NCBI GenBank assembly: GCA_902793635.1
Contig: CADBEA010000003.1
Span: 1 to 64,000 of the forward strand
From: an uncultured Erysipelotrichaceae bacterium
GTDB lineage: Bacteria; Bacillota_I; Bacilli_A; Erysipelotrichales; Erysipelotrichaceae
Direction of reading: 5' to 3'
DNA: 64,000 nt
Shown here piece after piece: positions 54,605-62,698 of this stretch (positions within the stretch are counted from its first letter, which is position 1; the number at the start of each line of letters is the position of its first letter). Both the position numbers and the translations under genes were made by a program. The notes beneath the pieces are model-generated. The model saw only the letters and a list, made by a program, of their open reading frames with translations, did no database searches and had not been told where the DNA came from.

Positions 54605-55170
54605 CAGCTGTTATCCGCCCGTAGTATGATATCCGCCTGTTGATAGATCTGATATGCCTGGAAATACATTTCCTCCAGCGGGATCCATTTCGTTTTAAAC
54701 ATTTCCAGTTTTTCCGGATTCCGTTTCCGCAGCCTTTCCAGCTGTGTGAGGGGATCAATATCGATTGCCACGTTCAGATCATAGTACGTCCGAAGATCCG
54801 GCCGCTGGCTGTAGCTGCCTTCAATTACTGTGACGGCTCGCTGTGGCACCTCGATCGGTGTATCTGACAGACGCATCACATTACAGTCAAACGGGATATA
54901 GGAAAACGGCACGCCTTTGGCAAGCGGTATCAGCACTTCACTCAGAAACCGTTCATGATCCACGTTCTCGCCGGGCGTCGCATAACGCTCCGGCGTGCGC
55001 TGCTCCATGCGCAGGAAAAAATCATCCATGTGGATCAGTGCTCCCTGCCACTCGTCCGCCAGTTTTTTTCCGAAGGTGGACTTGCCGGAAGCACAGCGTC
55101 CGTCGATCGAAACAATGCATCTGCCTTTTTCATTAAGGATCTGCCGGATCCTTTTATTCACTTCTTCCAT
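54604..55170 (-). CDS. Uridine-kinase-like P-loop kinase
   Basis: 188 residues. Walker A SIDGRCASGKSTFGKKLA near residue 20, then LIHMDDFFLRMEQRTPERY, then VEGSYS-type VIEGSYSQRPDLRTYYD, and a C-terminal lid with RLRKRNPEK. The pattern matches uridine kinase / (d)NK-type small kinases. Substrate is not certain. Possible leader with terminator-like hairpin upstream (55223-55361). Confidence 0.78.
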   Translation of the reverse strand: MEEVNKRIRQILNEKGRCIVSIDGRCASGKSTFGKKLADEWQGALIHMDDFFLRMEQRTPERYATPGENVDHERFLSEVLIPLAKGVPFSYIPFDCNVMRLSDTPIEVPQRAVTVIEGSYSQRPDLRTYYDLNVAIDIDPLTQLERLRKRNPEKLEMFKTKWIPLEEMYFQAYQIYQQADIILRADNS

Positions 55171-55222
55171 CTGTAACGTTCTCCGTCTTCTTTTAACAGT
55201 TATATCATATGTTTCCCCGACA

Positions 55223-55252
55223 ATGAGAAAAGACCCCGTCGGGTCTTTCTCT
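55223..55252. terminator. Hairpin with T-rich flanks upstream of the kinase gene
   Basis: AAAGACCC-CGTC-GGGTCTTT flanked by T-runs on the plus strand (CTCTTTCT) and TTTTC on the minus strand. It lies between divergent genes, so it should end a short leader or small RNA rather than a normal operon. Confidence 0.6.
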
Positions 55253-55346
55253 TTCTAATTTATAAGGGGATAGAAATCACTGATTGACTGCTAAGGGGGA
55301 GCATTCTCTCAGGCAGACCTTTTTATCTGCATCTTTAATGTACACG

Positions 55347-55361
55347 TTGACTGTCGGTCAA
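55347..55361. promoter_or_regulatory. TetR-like palindromic operator
   Basis: TTGACTGTCGGTCAA: arms TTGAC/GTCAA around TGTCG. It contains TTGACT on plus and TTGACC on minus, so it may overlap a -35 box in either direction. Confidence 0.45.
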
Positions 55362-55495
55362 ATATGTAATAATTATGGAAAATTATGTGATACATGAAAA
55401 CGCTCTCATTTTCTGCTGTAAAAAACAAGAATCTGCCGTTCATATTGCAACTCTTCCCCTTCTGATGAACATATCTCCGTCTTTTCACTTACATG

Positions 55496-55504
55496 TGATA
55501 TAAT
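55496..55504 (+). promoter_or_regulatory. Extended -10 of the M23 gene
   Basis: TGATATAAT: perfect TATAAT at 55499-55504 with TG one base before it; 27 bases before the ATG at 55532. The -35 is weak. Confidence 0.65.
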
Positions 55505-55531
55505 TCAAACTACATGATTGAGGTTATCAAT

Positions 55532-56971
55532 ATGAAAAAAGTATCTGTCTTCATATTAAGTATATGTCTGGCCCTGCTGCTGTGCCCCGTCAGGCAGGTC
55601 TATGCCGACGACCCCGACTTCAGTGATACCGACTACTGGAACAATCTCTGTACATCCAGAGATCTCAGTGACGCGGAACAGGAAGCCTGTGAAGCCTATT
55701 CGGAATACCTGAAGAATTCCAGCAGTACCCTGAACGACCAGCTGGAAGCACTGCGTGCCCAGCAGGAAGATATTAAAAACAATATCGCCGAATACGGCAT
55801 GAAGATTCAGGATTATCAGGGACAGATCGATTCCAAGCAGATCGAGATCAACAACATGGTTGCCCAGATCGAAGCCAAGCAGAAGGAAATCGAAGCCAAA
55901 CAGCTGGAGATCGAAGCCAAGCAGAAGGAAATCGACGAAACCCAGGCGCAGATCGATGCCGCCAACGAAAAGATCAAGACCCGTATGGAGATCTCCCAGT
56001 CTTCCATGCGTCTCAACAAGTTCACGGACATCCTGATGGGTGCCGACAGTTTTGAAGAATTCCTGCGTATTTCCAATGGCTTAAGTGCCATTTCCCAGTA
56101 TGACCAGAAGATCCTTGATGACATGAAGGAACTGCGCGCCAAGCTCAATTCCCAGCGTGAGGAAATGGAAGTCGCCAAGGCGGAACTGCAGGCGGAAGAA
56201 GAAGAGATGGAAAACACCAAACAGATGCTGGAAGAACAGCAGAATTCCATCATCCTGATGCAGGAAGAGGTCAAGCTCGTCAGAGCCGCTGCCATGGAAG
56301 AAGAAGCCAAGATCAGAAGCCAGTCGGAACAGGTCGCCAGCAATATTGCCGAACTGAACTCGATGATGATCGAACTGGCCCGCGCCGGGCAGCTTGACGA
56401 CGCGATCATTACCACCAACGGCTGGACCTACCCGGTACCGGGCGCTTACCGCAGTGCCGGCACATGGTCCTATGACGGCTACGGTGCATATCCGCACCTT
56501 GGCTATGACTTTGCGGCAACTGTCGGAACAACCATCGTCGCAGTCGGCAACGGTGTCATCCTCGCTTCAGCCAACGGCTGTCCGACATACGGCTACCTCG
56601 GCAACTGGTGCGGCACTGCCCAAGGCGGCGCGGCCGGCGGCGGCAACCAGGTCTATGAACTGACCGTCGTCAACGGCTCCCTCTACGGTGTCTGCTACTG
56701 CCACATGATGCTTGACTCACCGATCGCGGCAGGAACTGTCGTTTCCGCCGGTGACTATGTCGGCCGGGTCGGCTCAGCCGGCAACAGTACCGGACCGCAC
56801 TGCCACGTCGAAATCATGTACCTGGGAGACGGCTCCGACTTCTCCTATTATGCCCAGCACTGGAACGGTGACTTCTCGTTCGGATGCGGCTGGGTCGGAT
56901 GGGATAGAAAGTGTGATGCCGGTTACGGTGCTCCCTGCCGTATCCGTCCGGAAACAGTATTCGGATATTAA
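55532..56971 (+). CDS. M23 metallo-endopeptidase with long coiled coil
   Basis: 479 residues. Signal peptide (about 1-25, ending VYADD); coiled coil about 55-290 with a tandem EIEAKQ(K) repeat (DNA repeats near 55870-55940); M23 domain about 300-470 with metal site HLGYDFA and GPHCHVEI. Such proteins, with an EnvC/CwlO-like layout, cut peptidoglycan during growth or division, with the coil giving control or membrane tethering. Six or more Cys in the C-terminal half (NLC, CPTY, NWCG, CDAGYGAPC) suggest disulfides. Start 55532 (MKKVSVF) has GAGG upstream. Alone in the plus direction with its own terminator. Confidence 0.88.
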   Translation: MKKVSVFILSICLALLLCPVRQVYADDPDFSDTDYWNNLCTSRDLSDAEQEACEAYSEYLKNSSSTLNDQLEALRAQQEDIKNNIAEYGMKIQDYQGQIDSKQIEINNMVAQIEAKQKEIEAKQLEIEAKQKEIDETQAQIDAANEKIKTRMEISQSSMRLNKFTDILMGADSFEEFLRISNGLSAISQYDQKILDDMKELRAKLNSQREEMEVAKAELQAEEEEMENTKQMLEEQQNSIILMQEEVKLVRAAAMEEEAKIRSQSEQVASNIAELNSMMIELARAGQLDDAIITTNGWTYPVPGAYRSAGTWSYDGYGAYPHLGYDFAATVGTTIVAVGNGVILASANGCPTYGYLGNWCGTAQGGAAGGGNQVYELTVVNGSLYGVCYCHMMLDSPIAAGTVVSAGDYVGRVGSAGNSTGPHCHVEIMYLGDGSDFSYYAQHWNGDFSFGCGWVGWDRKCDAGYGAPCRIRPETVFGY

Positions 56972-56978
56972 TAAAAAC

Positions 56979-57019
56979 AGAGATTGTATTCAATATGAGT
57001 ACAATCTCTTTTCTTTTTC
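56979..57019. terminator. Bidirectional terminator between M23 gene and XpaC-like gene
   Basis: AGAGATTGTA-loop-TACAATCTCT, with T-run TTTTCTTTTT on plus and a T-run on minus (TTTTTATTAA). It serves both convergent genes. Confidence 0.85.
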
Positions 57020-57489
57020 TAATACGGCTGGTTGCTGTTTTCTTCTTCCATGACGAGGAAGGATCGGTACTGTCTGTCCAGTTCTTCCTTTGCCTGTTTC
57101 GCTTTGGCTTCCGCCCTGGCATCCGCCATTTCATCTTCCGGCAGGATCTCCATGATGATCCGCATCGTATCGGTGAATTCCGGCAGGATCTTCATCAGCT
57201 TTTTCTTCACTTTCGGCAGTTCATTAAAGTTCCAGCTGGTTTCCAGTTTCATGTAGTTTTCCATGATCGTATTGAGGAACGGCAGATATCTGTCATACAG
57301 ACGGTCCAGTTCACTTTCACCGCTGTCAAACCAATACTGCAGATCACGCAGATCGCGGAACTGCCGGATGAGAACTTCCAGTTTTTCCCGGACTTCCTTG
57401 TCGTAGATCTTTTCTTTCGCTTCTTCGAGATAATAGATGTATTCGGCAGCCTGCTTCATATGCAGGTCTTTTTTCTCTTCCTGATTCAT
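57019..57489 (-). CDS. XpaC-like protein (uncertain)
   Basis: 156 residues, mostly helical, no membrane segment. Similar in pattern to the C-terminal part of XpaC (5-bromo-4-chloroindolyl phosphate hydrolysis family): AKEKIYDKEVREKLEVLIR and YDRYLPFLNTIMENYMKLE. The assignment is by resemblance only. It overlaps the nucleotidase stop codon by 4 bases (ATGA), so it is coupled to it. Confidence 0.5.
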   Translation of the reverse strand: MNQEEKKDLHMKQAAEYIYYLEEAKEKIYDKEVREKLEVLIRQFRDLRDLQYWFDSGESELDRLYDRYLPFLNTIMENYMKLETSWNFNELPKVKKKLMKILPEFTDTMRIIMEILPEDEMADARAEAKAKQAKEELDRQYRSFLVMEEENSNQPY

Positions 57490-58946
57490 TCTTCTATGAC
57501 CAGCCGTCCTTCCACGTGCGCATCCAGACCGGGATGCAGGCTGAAGTATTCTTCGACAATATTGTTGACAGAGCTCATCACGACCCGCGGTGTCATATTA
57601 TTTTTGACTTCTTCCAGCGGCACGCCGAGGAATTCGTCAAAGTTCTTGTAATGATATGTCTGCATACAGATGCGCAGACGCTGATCGCCGGTAATCGGTT
57701 TTCCGTTGAAGGCGAATTCCTCCAGACTGTGGGTGCTCTTGCGGTAGCGGATCCGCACACCCTTGGAGAACTGATAGAACTCAGTATGGCCTTCCCACGC
57801 TTCATCACGCAGGATATGCAGAACCATGCGGCGGAACTGCTCACCGGTCACTTCCAGCATCCATGCTTCATCATCGAACGGCGTATTCTCCAGCATGTCC
57901 TGGTATTCCACGATCGGTCCCAGTTCCTTTTTGCGGATCGCACCGGAGCCGAACATCATGATGTCAAAGGAACTCTCATCCTGCAGCATGTCCGCGTAAA
58001 GATTGCCGAGTTCAGTTTCCTGGATACGGGAAGGATGGGTCAGTTTCCGCTTCAGACGGGTCAGAATGCGGCGGTATTTGACATCCGTCTCACTCTGATA
58101 GCGGCGCAGCAGTTCTTCCATGACTTCATCTTTTTCCGCTGTCTGCTCATTGATCGGCACAAACTGCCAGGCATAGCTGCGGATGCGGTGCCGCCAGGTG
58201 TCATAGTCAATATCGAAACGGCCGATATGGGAAGTGCCGCTGCCTGCCTGAACGATCGGTATGCCGTTGATGATTTCCGGCTTTTCCATTTCCGTATGGG
58301 AATGGCCGCCGATGATCAGATCCACACCCCATCGCGGATCCATGTATTCCGCCAGCTTCCGGTCTTCTTCAATACCGATATGCGTTAACAGGATCGTCAG
58401 GTCAGTCTTCGATGTCCGGTAGTTGTCGCAGATGATACCGACTTCCCGGGAAGCTTCCATGACATCGACAAAGGTGCCGATGATCTTTTCATTCCTGGTC
58501 ACTGACAGCACTTCTTCCGTCAGGATACCGATCAGCAGGATGCGGATCCCGTCCACTTCCAGATTCATATATGGCATGAACAGACGGGCGTTATTCATTG
58601 TCACGAACATATTGGCGTTGATAATCGGAAACATCGCGCATTTTTCCAGAAACAGCAGATGCGCCAGACCGTAGTCAACTTCATGATTGCCGATGGTCGC
58701 GGCATCGGGGTTGAGAACATTGATCAGATCGATCGTCGAAAGTCCCATGTATTCAGAATCGATGATCGACCCGCGGAACATGTCGCCGGCCATCAGATAT
58801 ACCGTGTTCGCCTGTTCGCTGCGCACTTTGTTCACATAGCCGCTCAGCCGGACCAGACCGCCGGTCTCACCGTCTTCGGTTGTCTTGGGCAGAAAGTCAC
58901 CATGCAGGTCGTTGCTGTGGAGGATCGTCAGTTTTTTGATGGCCAT
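57486..58946 (-). CDS. 5'-nucleotidase-type metallophosphatase (YunD-like, cytoplasmic)
   Basis: 486 residues. Metallophosphatase signature: LHSNDLHGDF at the start, ATIGNHEVDYG near residue 85, and GGHSHTEM near 210; C-terminal 5'-nucleotidase domain about 300-480. UshA-type proteins are usually secreted, but no signal peptide is present, so it is cytoplasmic like YunD. Start 58946 (MAIKKLTI) has GAAAGGAG; the upstream ATG at 59009 would overlap the promoter. Own promoter (58981-59009). Confidence 0.85.
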   Translation of the reverse strand: MAIKKLTILHSNDLHGDFLPKTTEDGETGGLVRLSGYVNKVRSEQANTVYLMAGDMFRGSIIDSEYMGLSTIDLINVLNPDAATIGNHEVDYGLAHLLFLEKCAMFPIINANMFVTMNNARLFMPYMNLEVDGIRILLIGILTEEVLSVTRNEKIIGTFVDVMEASREVGIICDNYRTSKTDLTILLTHIGIEEDRKLAEYMDPRWGVDLIIGGHSHTEMEKPEIINGIPIVQAGSGTSHIGRFDIDYDTWRHRIRSYAWQFVPINEQTAEKDEVMEELLRRYQSETDVKYRRILTRLKRKLTHPSRIQETELGNLYADMLQDESSFDIMMFGSGAIRKKELGPIVEYQDMLENTPFDDEAWMLEVTGEQFRRMVLHILRDEAWEGHTEFYQFSKGVRIRYRKSTHSLEEFAFNGKPITGDQRLRICMQTYHYKNFDEFLGVPLEEVKNNMTPRVVMSSVNNIVEEYFSLHPGLDAHVEGRLVIEE

Positions 58947-58980
58947 ACGCCGTCTCCTTTCCGTCTCTTTTCTCAATTGT

Positions 58981-59009
58981 ATTATATCTGTGCTTATCTT
59001 CCGATACAA
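58981..59009 (-). promoter_or_regulatory. Promoter of the nucleotidase gene
   Basis: Minus strand TTGTAT (59009-59004), a 17-base spacer and TATAAT (58986-58981), 35 bases before ATG 58946. Confidence 0.7.
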
Positions 59010-59033
59010 AAAGACAGACCGTCAGGCCTGTCC
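59010..59033 (-). terminator. Terminator of the CpXC gene
   Basis: Minus strand GACAGGCC-TGAC-GGTCTGTC followed by TTTTT. Confidence 0.75.
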
Positions 59034-59669
59034 GGATGATTCCATAAACAGCGAGATGATCCAGTCACTGTTGATCAGCGGGAATTCCTCTTCATTGACT
59101 GCGAAGCGGTCGCTTTCCGCCCGGATCTCTTCCTCGAGAAGATCCATCGGAATCAGGAAGGAGAGTCCTTTGTCATCAGTGCGCACGTTGATCTTCATAA
59201 CACCGTCATTGACCCGCTGGTATTCCACCGACGTCACATCAGCCGGATTGCCCCGCCGATTGTCAATGAACTCAATGAAACTGTCATATTTGGCCAGTTC
59301 CACCGCGATATCCGAAACACCGTCCTCGAAGATCTGGATCTTTTCCGTGAACTCCCGGATCGTCGCGCATCTTCTCAGCTTATATCCCTGTTTCAGCAGA
59401 GGTCCGGCAGCCGCCTTCATGATGGACTCTTCCCCGGTATTGGCGGAAAGCCAGATCACGAATTTGTTTTTCGGATCAGAATAGACCAGCGGATACTGGA
59501 CCATGAAATCCGTATGGCAGTGCGGACAGGAATGGCGGAACAGATCACCGCTCAGACACGCATCCCGAAGATCAGGATCCTGTTCACTGTTGACACTCTC
59601 ATAGACTGTGATATCAAACTCCCTGCCGCAGTACGGACAGGTATATTTCAATTCTTTTGTTCTGCTCAT
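59022..59669 (-). CDS. CpXC-domain zinc-ribbon protein
   Basis: 215 residues. N-terminal CPYCGREF and SCPHCHTDF give two CxxC zinc-ribbon knuckles (CpXC domain, PF14353). The rest is alpha/beta with no known active site; the name comes from the CPxC pattern. Its upstream partner (59679-60383) is 9 bases away. Function unknown. Confidence 0.8.
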   Translation of the reverse strand: MSRTKELKYTCPYCGREFDITVYESVNSEQDPDLRDACLSGDLFRHSCPHCHTDFMVQYPLVYSDPKNKFVIWLSANTGEESIMKAAAGPLLKQGYKLRRCATIREFTEKIQIFEDGVSDIAVELAKYDSFIEFIDNRRGNPADVTSVEYQRVNDGVMKINVRTDDKGLSFLIPMDLLEEEIRAESDRFAVNEEEFPLINSDWIISLFMESSGQA

Positions 59670-59678
59670 AAAACCTCT

Positions 59679-60383
59679 TCAGCTGCGGATCGTAAAACCA
59701 TTGAAGGATATGCCGGCCTTGTCCATCTCGTGGATGATCCTGTCTCTTGCCTTGACCTGATCTTCAGTCAGATTACTGCCGGCGAACAGGGCGAACAGCC
59801 GGCACTCGTTGCCGATCAGATACGGCAATGCCCAGATCGGATCGTCAAGATGAATGCCGAGATCCTCGTCCGGCTCCACTTCGATCGTTCCTGTCAGGAA
59901 CGGTCCCTTGATACCGGTGATCCGCATGTCATATTCGTTCACTGTCTGATCCACCACGATACCGGTCAGCACGATGTCCGGATAGTACGGATCACGCAGT
60001 CCGTCGAGCCGCGGATCCCTGCGAGTCATCAGCAGGTCATCGTCCGTTCCGGCGTCCCTTCTTTCCATCCATGGTGTGTTTTTCTGGATCATTTCATAGG
60101 TGGGTTCGGCAATGCGGGCGGTTTTGTCAAAAACCTGATCGATCGAGAACACCCCCAGCATTTCCGGTTTTTCCAGTCCGTTCGTGCAGTTTTCCCAGGA
60201 AGAGCCGACGGAAAGAACGTTGAATTCCAGCAGGCCGTCTCTTGCGCAGTAGGAAGAACACAGCGCAAAACAGTCATCATCATGAATCTCGATCTGATCC
60301 TTGAGTTCCTCGGTCAGATCATCCGCTTCAATGGTCATGAACTGATGGTAATAATCTGTAAACCTGTATTCACCGACTTTCAT
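59679..60383 (-). CDS. Uncharacterised protein paired with the CpXC gene
   Basis: 234 residues, not recognised. Acidic, no signal or membrane helix; a DDDCFALCSSYCAR segment with three Cys near residue 38 and a PDIVLTGIVVDQTVNEYDMRITG beta region. Likely co-transcribed with the CpXC protein. -10-like TAAAAT lies upstream (about 60410). Confidence 0.65.
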   Translation of the reverse strand: MKVGEYRFTDYYHQFMTIEADDLTEELKDQIEIHDDDCFALCSSYCARDGLLEFNVLSVGSSWENCTNGLEKPEMLGVFSIDQVFDKTARIAEPTYEMIQKNTPWMERRDAGTDDDLLMTRRDPRLDGLRDPYYPDIVLTGIVVDQTVNEYDMRITGIKGPFLTGTIEVEPDEDLGIHLDDPIWALPYLIGNECRLFALFAGSNLTEDQVKARDRIIHEMDKAGISFNGFTIRS

Positions 60384-60460
60384 ATAACCCTTCCCTGTGT
60401 GGATATTTTACACTATAATGCCGTCTTCAGTACAGATGATGCCTTTTGGACGAAAGAAGT

Positions 60461-60484
60461 AAAAAAGCTCCCGTAGGGAGCTCG
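60461..60484 (-). terminator. Terminator of the Bax-inhibitor-1 gene
   Basis: Minus strand GAGCTCCC-TAC-GGGAGCTTTTTT; strong hairpin with T-run. Confidence 0.88.
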
Positions 60485-60489
60485 TCCGA

Positions 60490-61209
60490 TTAACGGCGTG
60501 ATTTGCTGTTGCCGAGAATTCTCAGGATGTACAGCAGAATGTTGATGAAGTCCAGATAGAGCTGGAAGGCAGAATAGACTGCCAGGTTGCCCTGGATCTT
60601 CTCATCCGGTACATAGTAGTACTGCTTGATCTTCTGCATATCGAACGCGGTCAGACCAAGGAATACGATCAGTCCGGCATAGCCGATCAGAAGACTGCCG
60701 CGCAGAGCCGGAATGAAGATACCGAGTACGGAAACGATCACGACGGCCAGCAGAGCACCGAACAGCAGTCCGGTGAAGCGGCTCAGATCAACGCTTGTCG
60801 TATGGCCGATAATGGCGCAGCTGATAAACAGCACGGCTGCGAACAGGAAGGCTGTTCCCAGTGTGTCAATGCTGTAGGCGGCCGGCAGTACCGAGAAGGT
60901 AATACCGGTAATTGCCGAGTAGACAAAGAACAGAATGTACAGTGTTGTCGTATTGAACTTTGTCAGACCTGTTCCCATGGCAATCGCGATACCAAACTGA
61001 ATGATCAGCGGGACAAAGATCATGAAGGTGTTGCCGAAGAAGATATTGGCCAGGATGCCGCCGTTCATCAGGGAATTGTATCCCAGGAAGGCAACGACCG
61101 CTGTCAGGGCCACACCCAGACCCATGATCGTAAATACTCTTGTAATATAGGCATTAATGGAAATGCCGTTCTGTGCATAAATATTTTCAGGACGATTGAA
61201 TTCACTCAT
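60490..61209 (-). CDS. Bax inhibitor-1/YccA family membrane protein
   Basis: 239 residues with seven membrane helices. BI-1 family core: the last helices carry LGLTAFDMQKIKQYYY. Family members conduct Ca2+ or affect membrane stress (E. coli YccA, B. subtilis YetJ); role here unknown. The gene stands alone behind an AT-rich region and ends in its own terminator. Confidence 0.88.
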   Translation of the reverse strand: MSEFNRPENIYAQNGISINAYITRVFTIMGLGVALTAVVAFLGYNSLMNGGILANIFFGNTFMIFVPLIIQFGIAIAMGTGLTKFNTTTLYILFFVYSAITGITFSVLPAAYSIDTLGTAFLFAAVLFISCAIIGHTTSVDLSRFTGLLFGALLAVVIVSVLGIFIPALRGSLLIGYAGLIVFLGLTAFDMQKIKQYYYVPDEKIQGNLAVYSAFQLYLDFINILLYILRILGNSKSRR

Positions 61210-61271
61210 CTCAATTTACCTGCCTTTCTTTACCGATATAATAATATATCCATTTGACCAAAAGTCAATCA

Positions 61272-61805
61272 TCACGCCGTCAGTTCATTGTTCAGCCAGG
61301 CGGTCACGATACTGTTCACTTTTCCGGCTGATGTCACCGGCAGTTCTTCCGGAACGGAATGGCCTTTGGTATAGATTTTCAGGATGCCGTCGTCGGAACT
61401 CAGCTTCTTCTGTTCGACCTCCGCTTTGGCGATGATCTCTCTTGTCCAGAGGCGGTAATCGAAGCCGCTGTGATGAACCAGCCAGTCTTCGCCAAGCAGC
61501 ACTTCATCGGAAACCTTCCGGAAATGAGTGTTCTCAAAACGGCTGTTTGTCGTTGTTTCCAAAGCCTGGATACGGCGGCTGACCCCGCGGGTGCGGCTGT
61601 TGGCGATAAAGAGATTGACCAGAATGGACGTGATCATTACCGCGCCCCATACAACCAGGGACAGGGTCATAAAAGAACTGTAGTTCCCGCTGACCAGCAC
61701 GGCGGCCATCAAAGCCAGACCGACCAGACAGCCGATGATGATACCCACCAGGAAACCGTTCACCCTGTTCACACTCGCAATTTTCTTCAGATATGACTGC
61801 TGCAT
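61272..61805 (-). CDS. Uncharacterised membrane protein overlapping miaA
   Basis: About 177 residues, not recognised. Two close membrane helices (about residues 18-70), then a soluble C-terminal region with a GEDWLVHHSGFDYRLW segment and a basic-acidic tail. It starts inside the 3' end of miaA (19-base overlap) with GAGAGG 8 bases before ATG 61805, so it belongs to the mutL-miaA operon. Confidence 0.7.
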   Translation of the reverse strand: MQQSYLKKIASVNRVNGFLVGIIIGCLVGLALMAAVLVSGNYSSFMTLSLVVWGAVMITSILVNLFIANSRTRGVSRRIQALETTTNSRFENTHFRKVSDEVLLGEDWLVHHSGFDYRLWTREIIAKAEVEQKKLSSDDGILKIYTKGHSVPEELPVTSAGKVNSIVTAWLNNELTA

Positions 61806-62698
61806 TTCATCCACCTCTCAACTTCCGTAAGGATCCGCTTTTCCTCTTCGGGATCCGTCACATCATACCAGTGCACCGGCATCTGGTGATTGAACCAGGT
61901 ATACTGCCGTTTGGCGAACTGGCGGGAATGTTTCTTGATTTCCTCTTTGACTTCCTCCCGGTCTGACTGGCCTTCGAAATAGGCCTGCCATTCCCGGTAG
62001 CCGATGCCCTTCATACTCTGATGCGCGAAGGTCACACCGTTATGAAGAAGGGTTCTGACCTCTTCTTCCAGACCGGCTTCAAACATCATGTCCACCCGCC
62101 GGCTGATTCTTTCATATAATACTTCTCTTGGCATTGTACAGCCAATAATGAAGGCATCATATATCATTTCGTGATTCTGTTCGTCTTCGATCTCACTCTG
62201 CGGCCGGCCGCTGCGTCTGAGGATCGTCAGACTTCTGAGCAGACGCCGCCGGTTGTTGACGTGGATCTTCTCCGCCTGCACCGGATCGTTCTCCTTTAGC
62301 ATGGCATACAGTTCTTCATTGGTCAGACTTTCCAGCTGGGGATCGGCGGAAGGTCCTTCTTCCTCACGGAATACATAATCATACAGGCAGCTCTTCAGAT
62401 AGAGACCGGTGCCGCCGCAGATGATCTTCATCCTGTCACTTTCGTCGATGATTTCCCTGGCCATCGTCTGGAAATCCCGGACGCTGTATTCTTCCGTCGG
62501 TGAGAGGATATCGATCAGATAATGACGGATGCCGTGCGTCTCTTCCTCTGTCACCTTGCCGGAGCCGATGTTCATACCGCGGTATACCTGGATCGAGTCA
62601 CCGCTGATGATTTCACAGCCGTATTTCTCCGCCAGTCGGACCGACAGAGCCGTTTTTCCCGACGCAGTTGGTCCGGCGATGACGAGAACCTTCTTCAT
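61787..62698 (-). CDS. miaA: tRNA dimethylallyltransferase
   Basis: 303 residues. Walker A GPTASGKTALSVRLA at the N-terminus, then ISGDSIQVYRGMNIGSGK and HYLIDILSP, the MiaA signature; it adds the prenyl group at A37 of tRNAs that read U-starting codons. Its ATG overlaps the mutL stop by 4 bases (62695-62698). mutL-miaA is a common pairing. Confidence 0.97.
   Translation of the reverse strand: MKKVLVIAGPTASGKTALSVRLAEKYGCEIISGDSIQVYRGMNIGSGKVTEEETHGIRHYLIDILSPTEEYSVRDFQTMAREIIDESDRMKIICGGTGLYLKSCLYDYVFREEEGPSADPQLESLTNEELYAMLKENDPVQAEKIHVNNRRRLLRSLTILRRSGRPQSEIEDEQNHEMIYDAFIIGCTMPREVLYERISRRVDMMFEAGLEEEVRTLLHNGVTFAHQSMKGIGYREWQAYFEGQSDREEVKEEIKKHSRQFAKRQYTWFNHQMPVHWYDVTDPEEEKRILTEVERWMKCSSHI

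Larger units (their letters stand above)
55253..55531. other. Divergent intergenic region
   Basis: Region between the kinase and the M23 gene; no gene seen. It holds TTGACTGTCGGTCAA at 55347-55361 (TetR-like palindrome), a GCAGA/TCTGC stem near 55313-55330 and the M23 promoter at 55496-55504. Confidence 0.6.
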
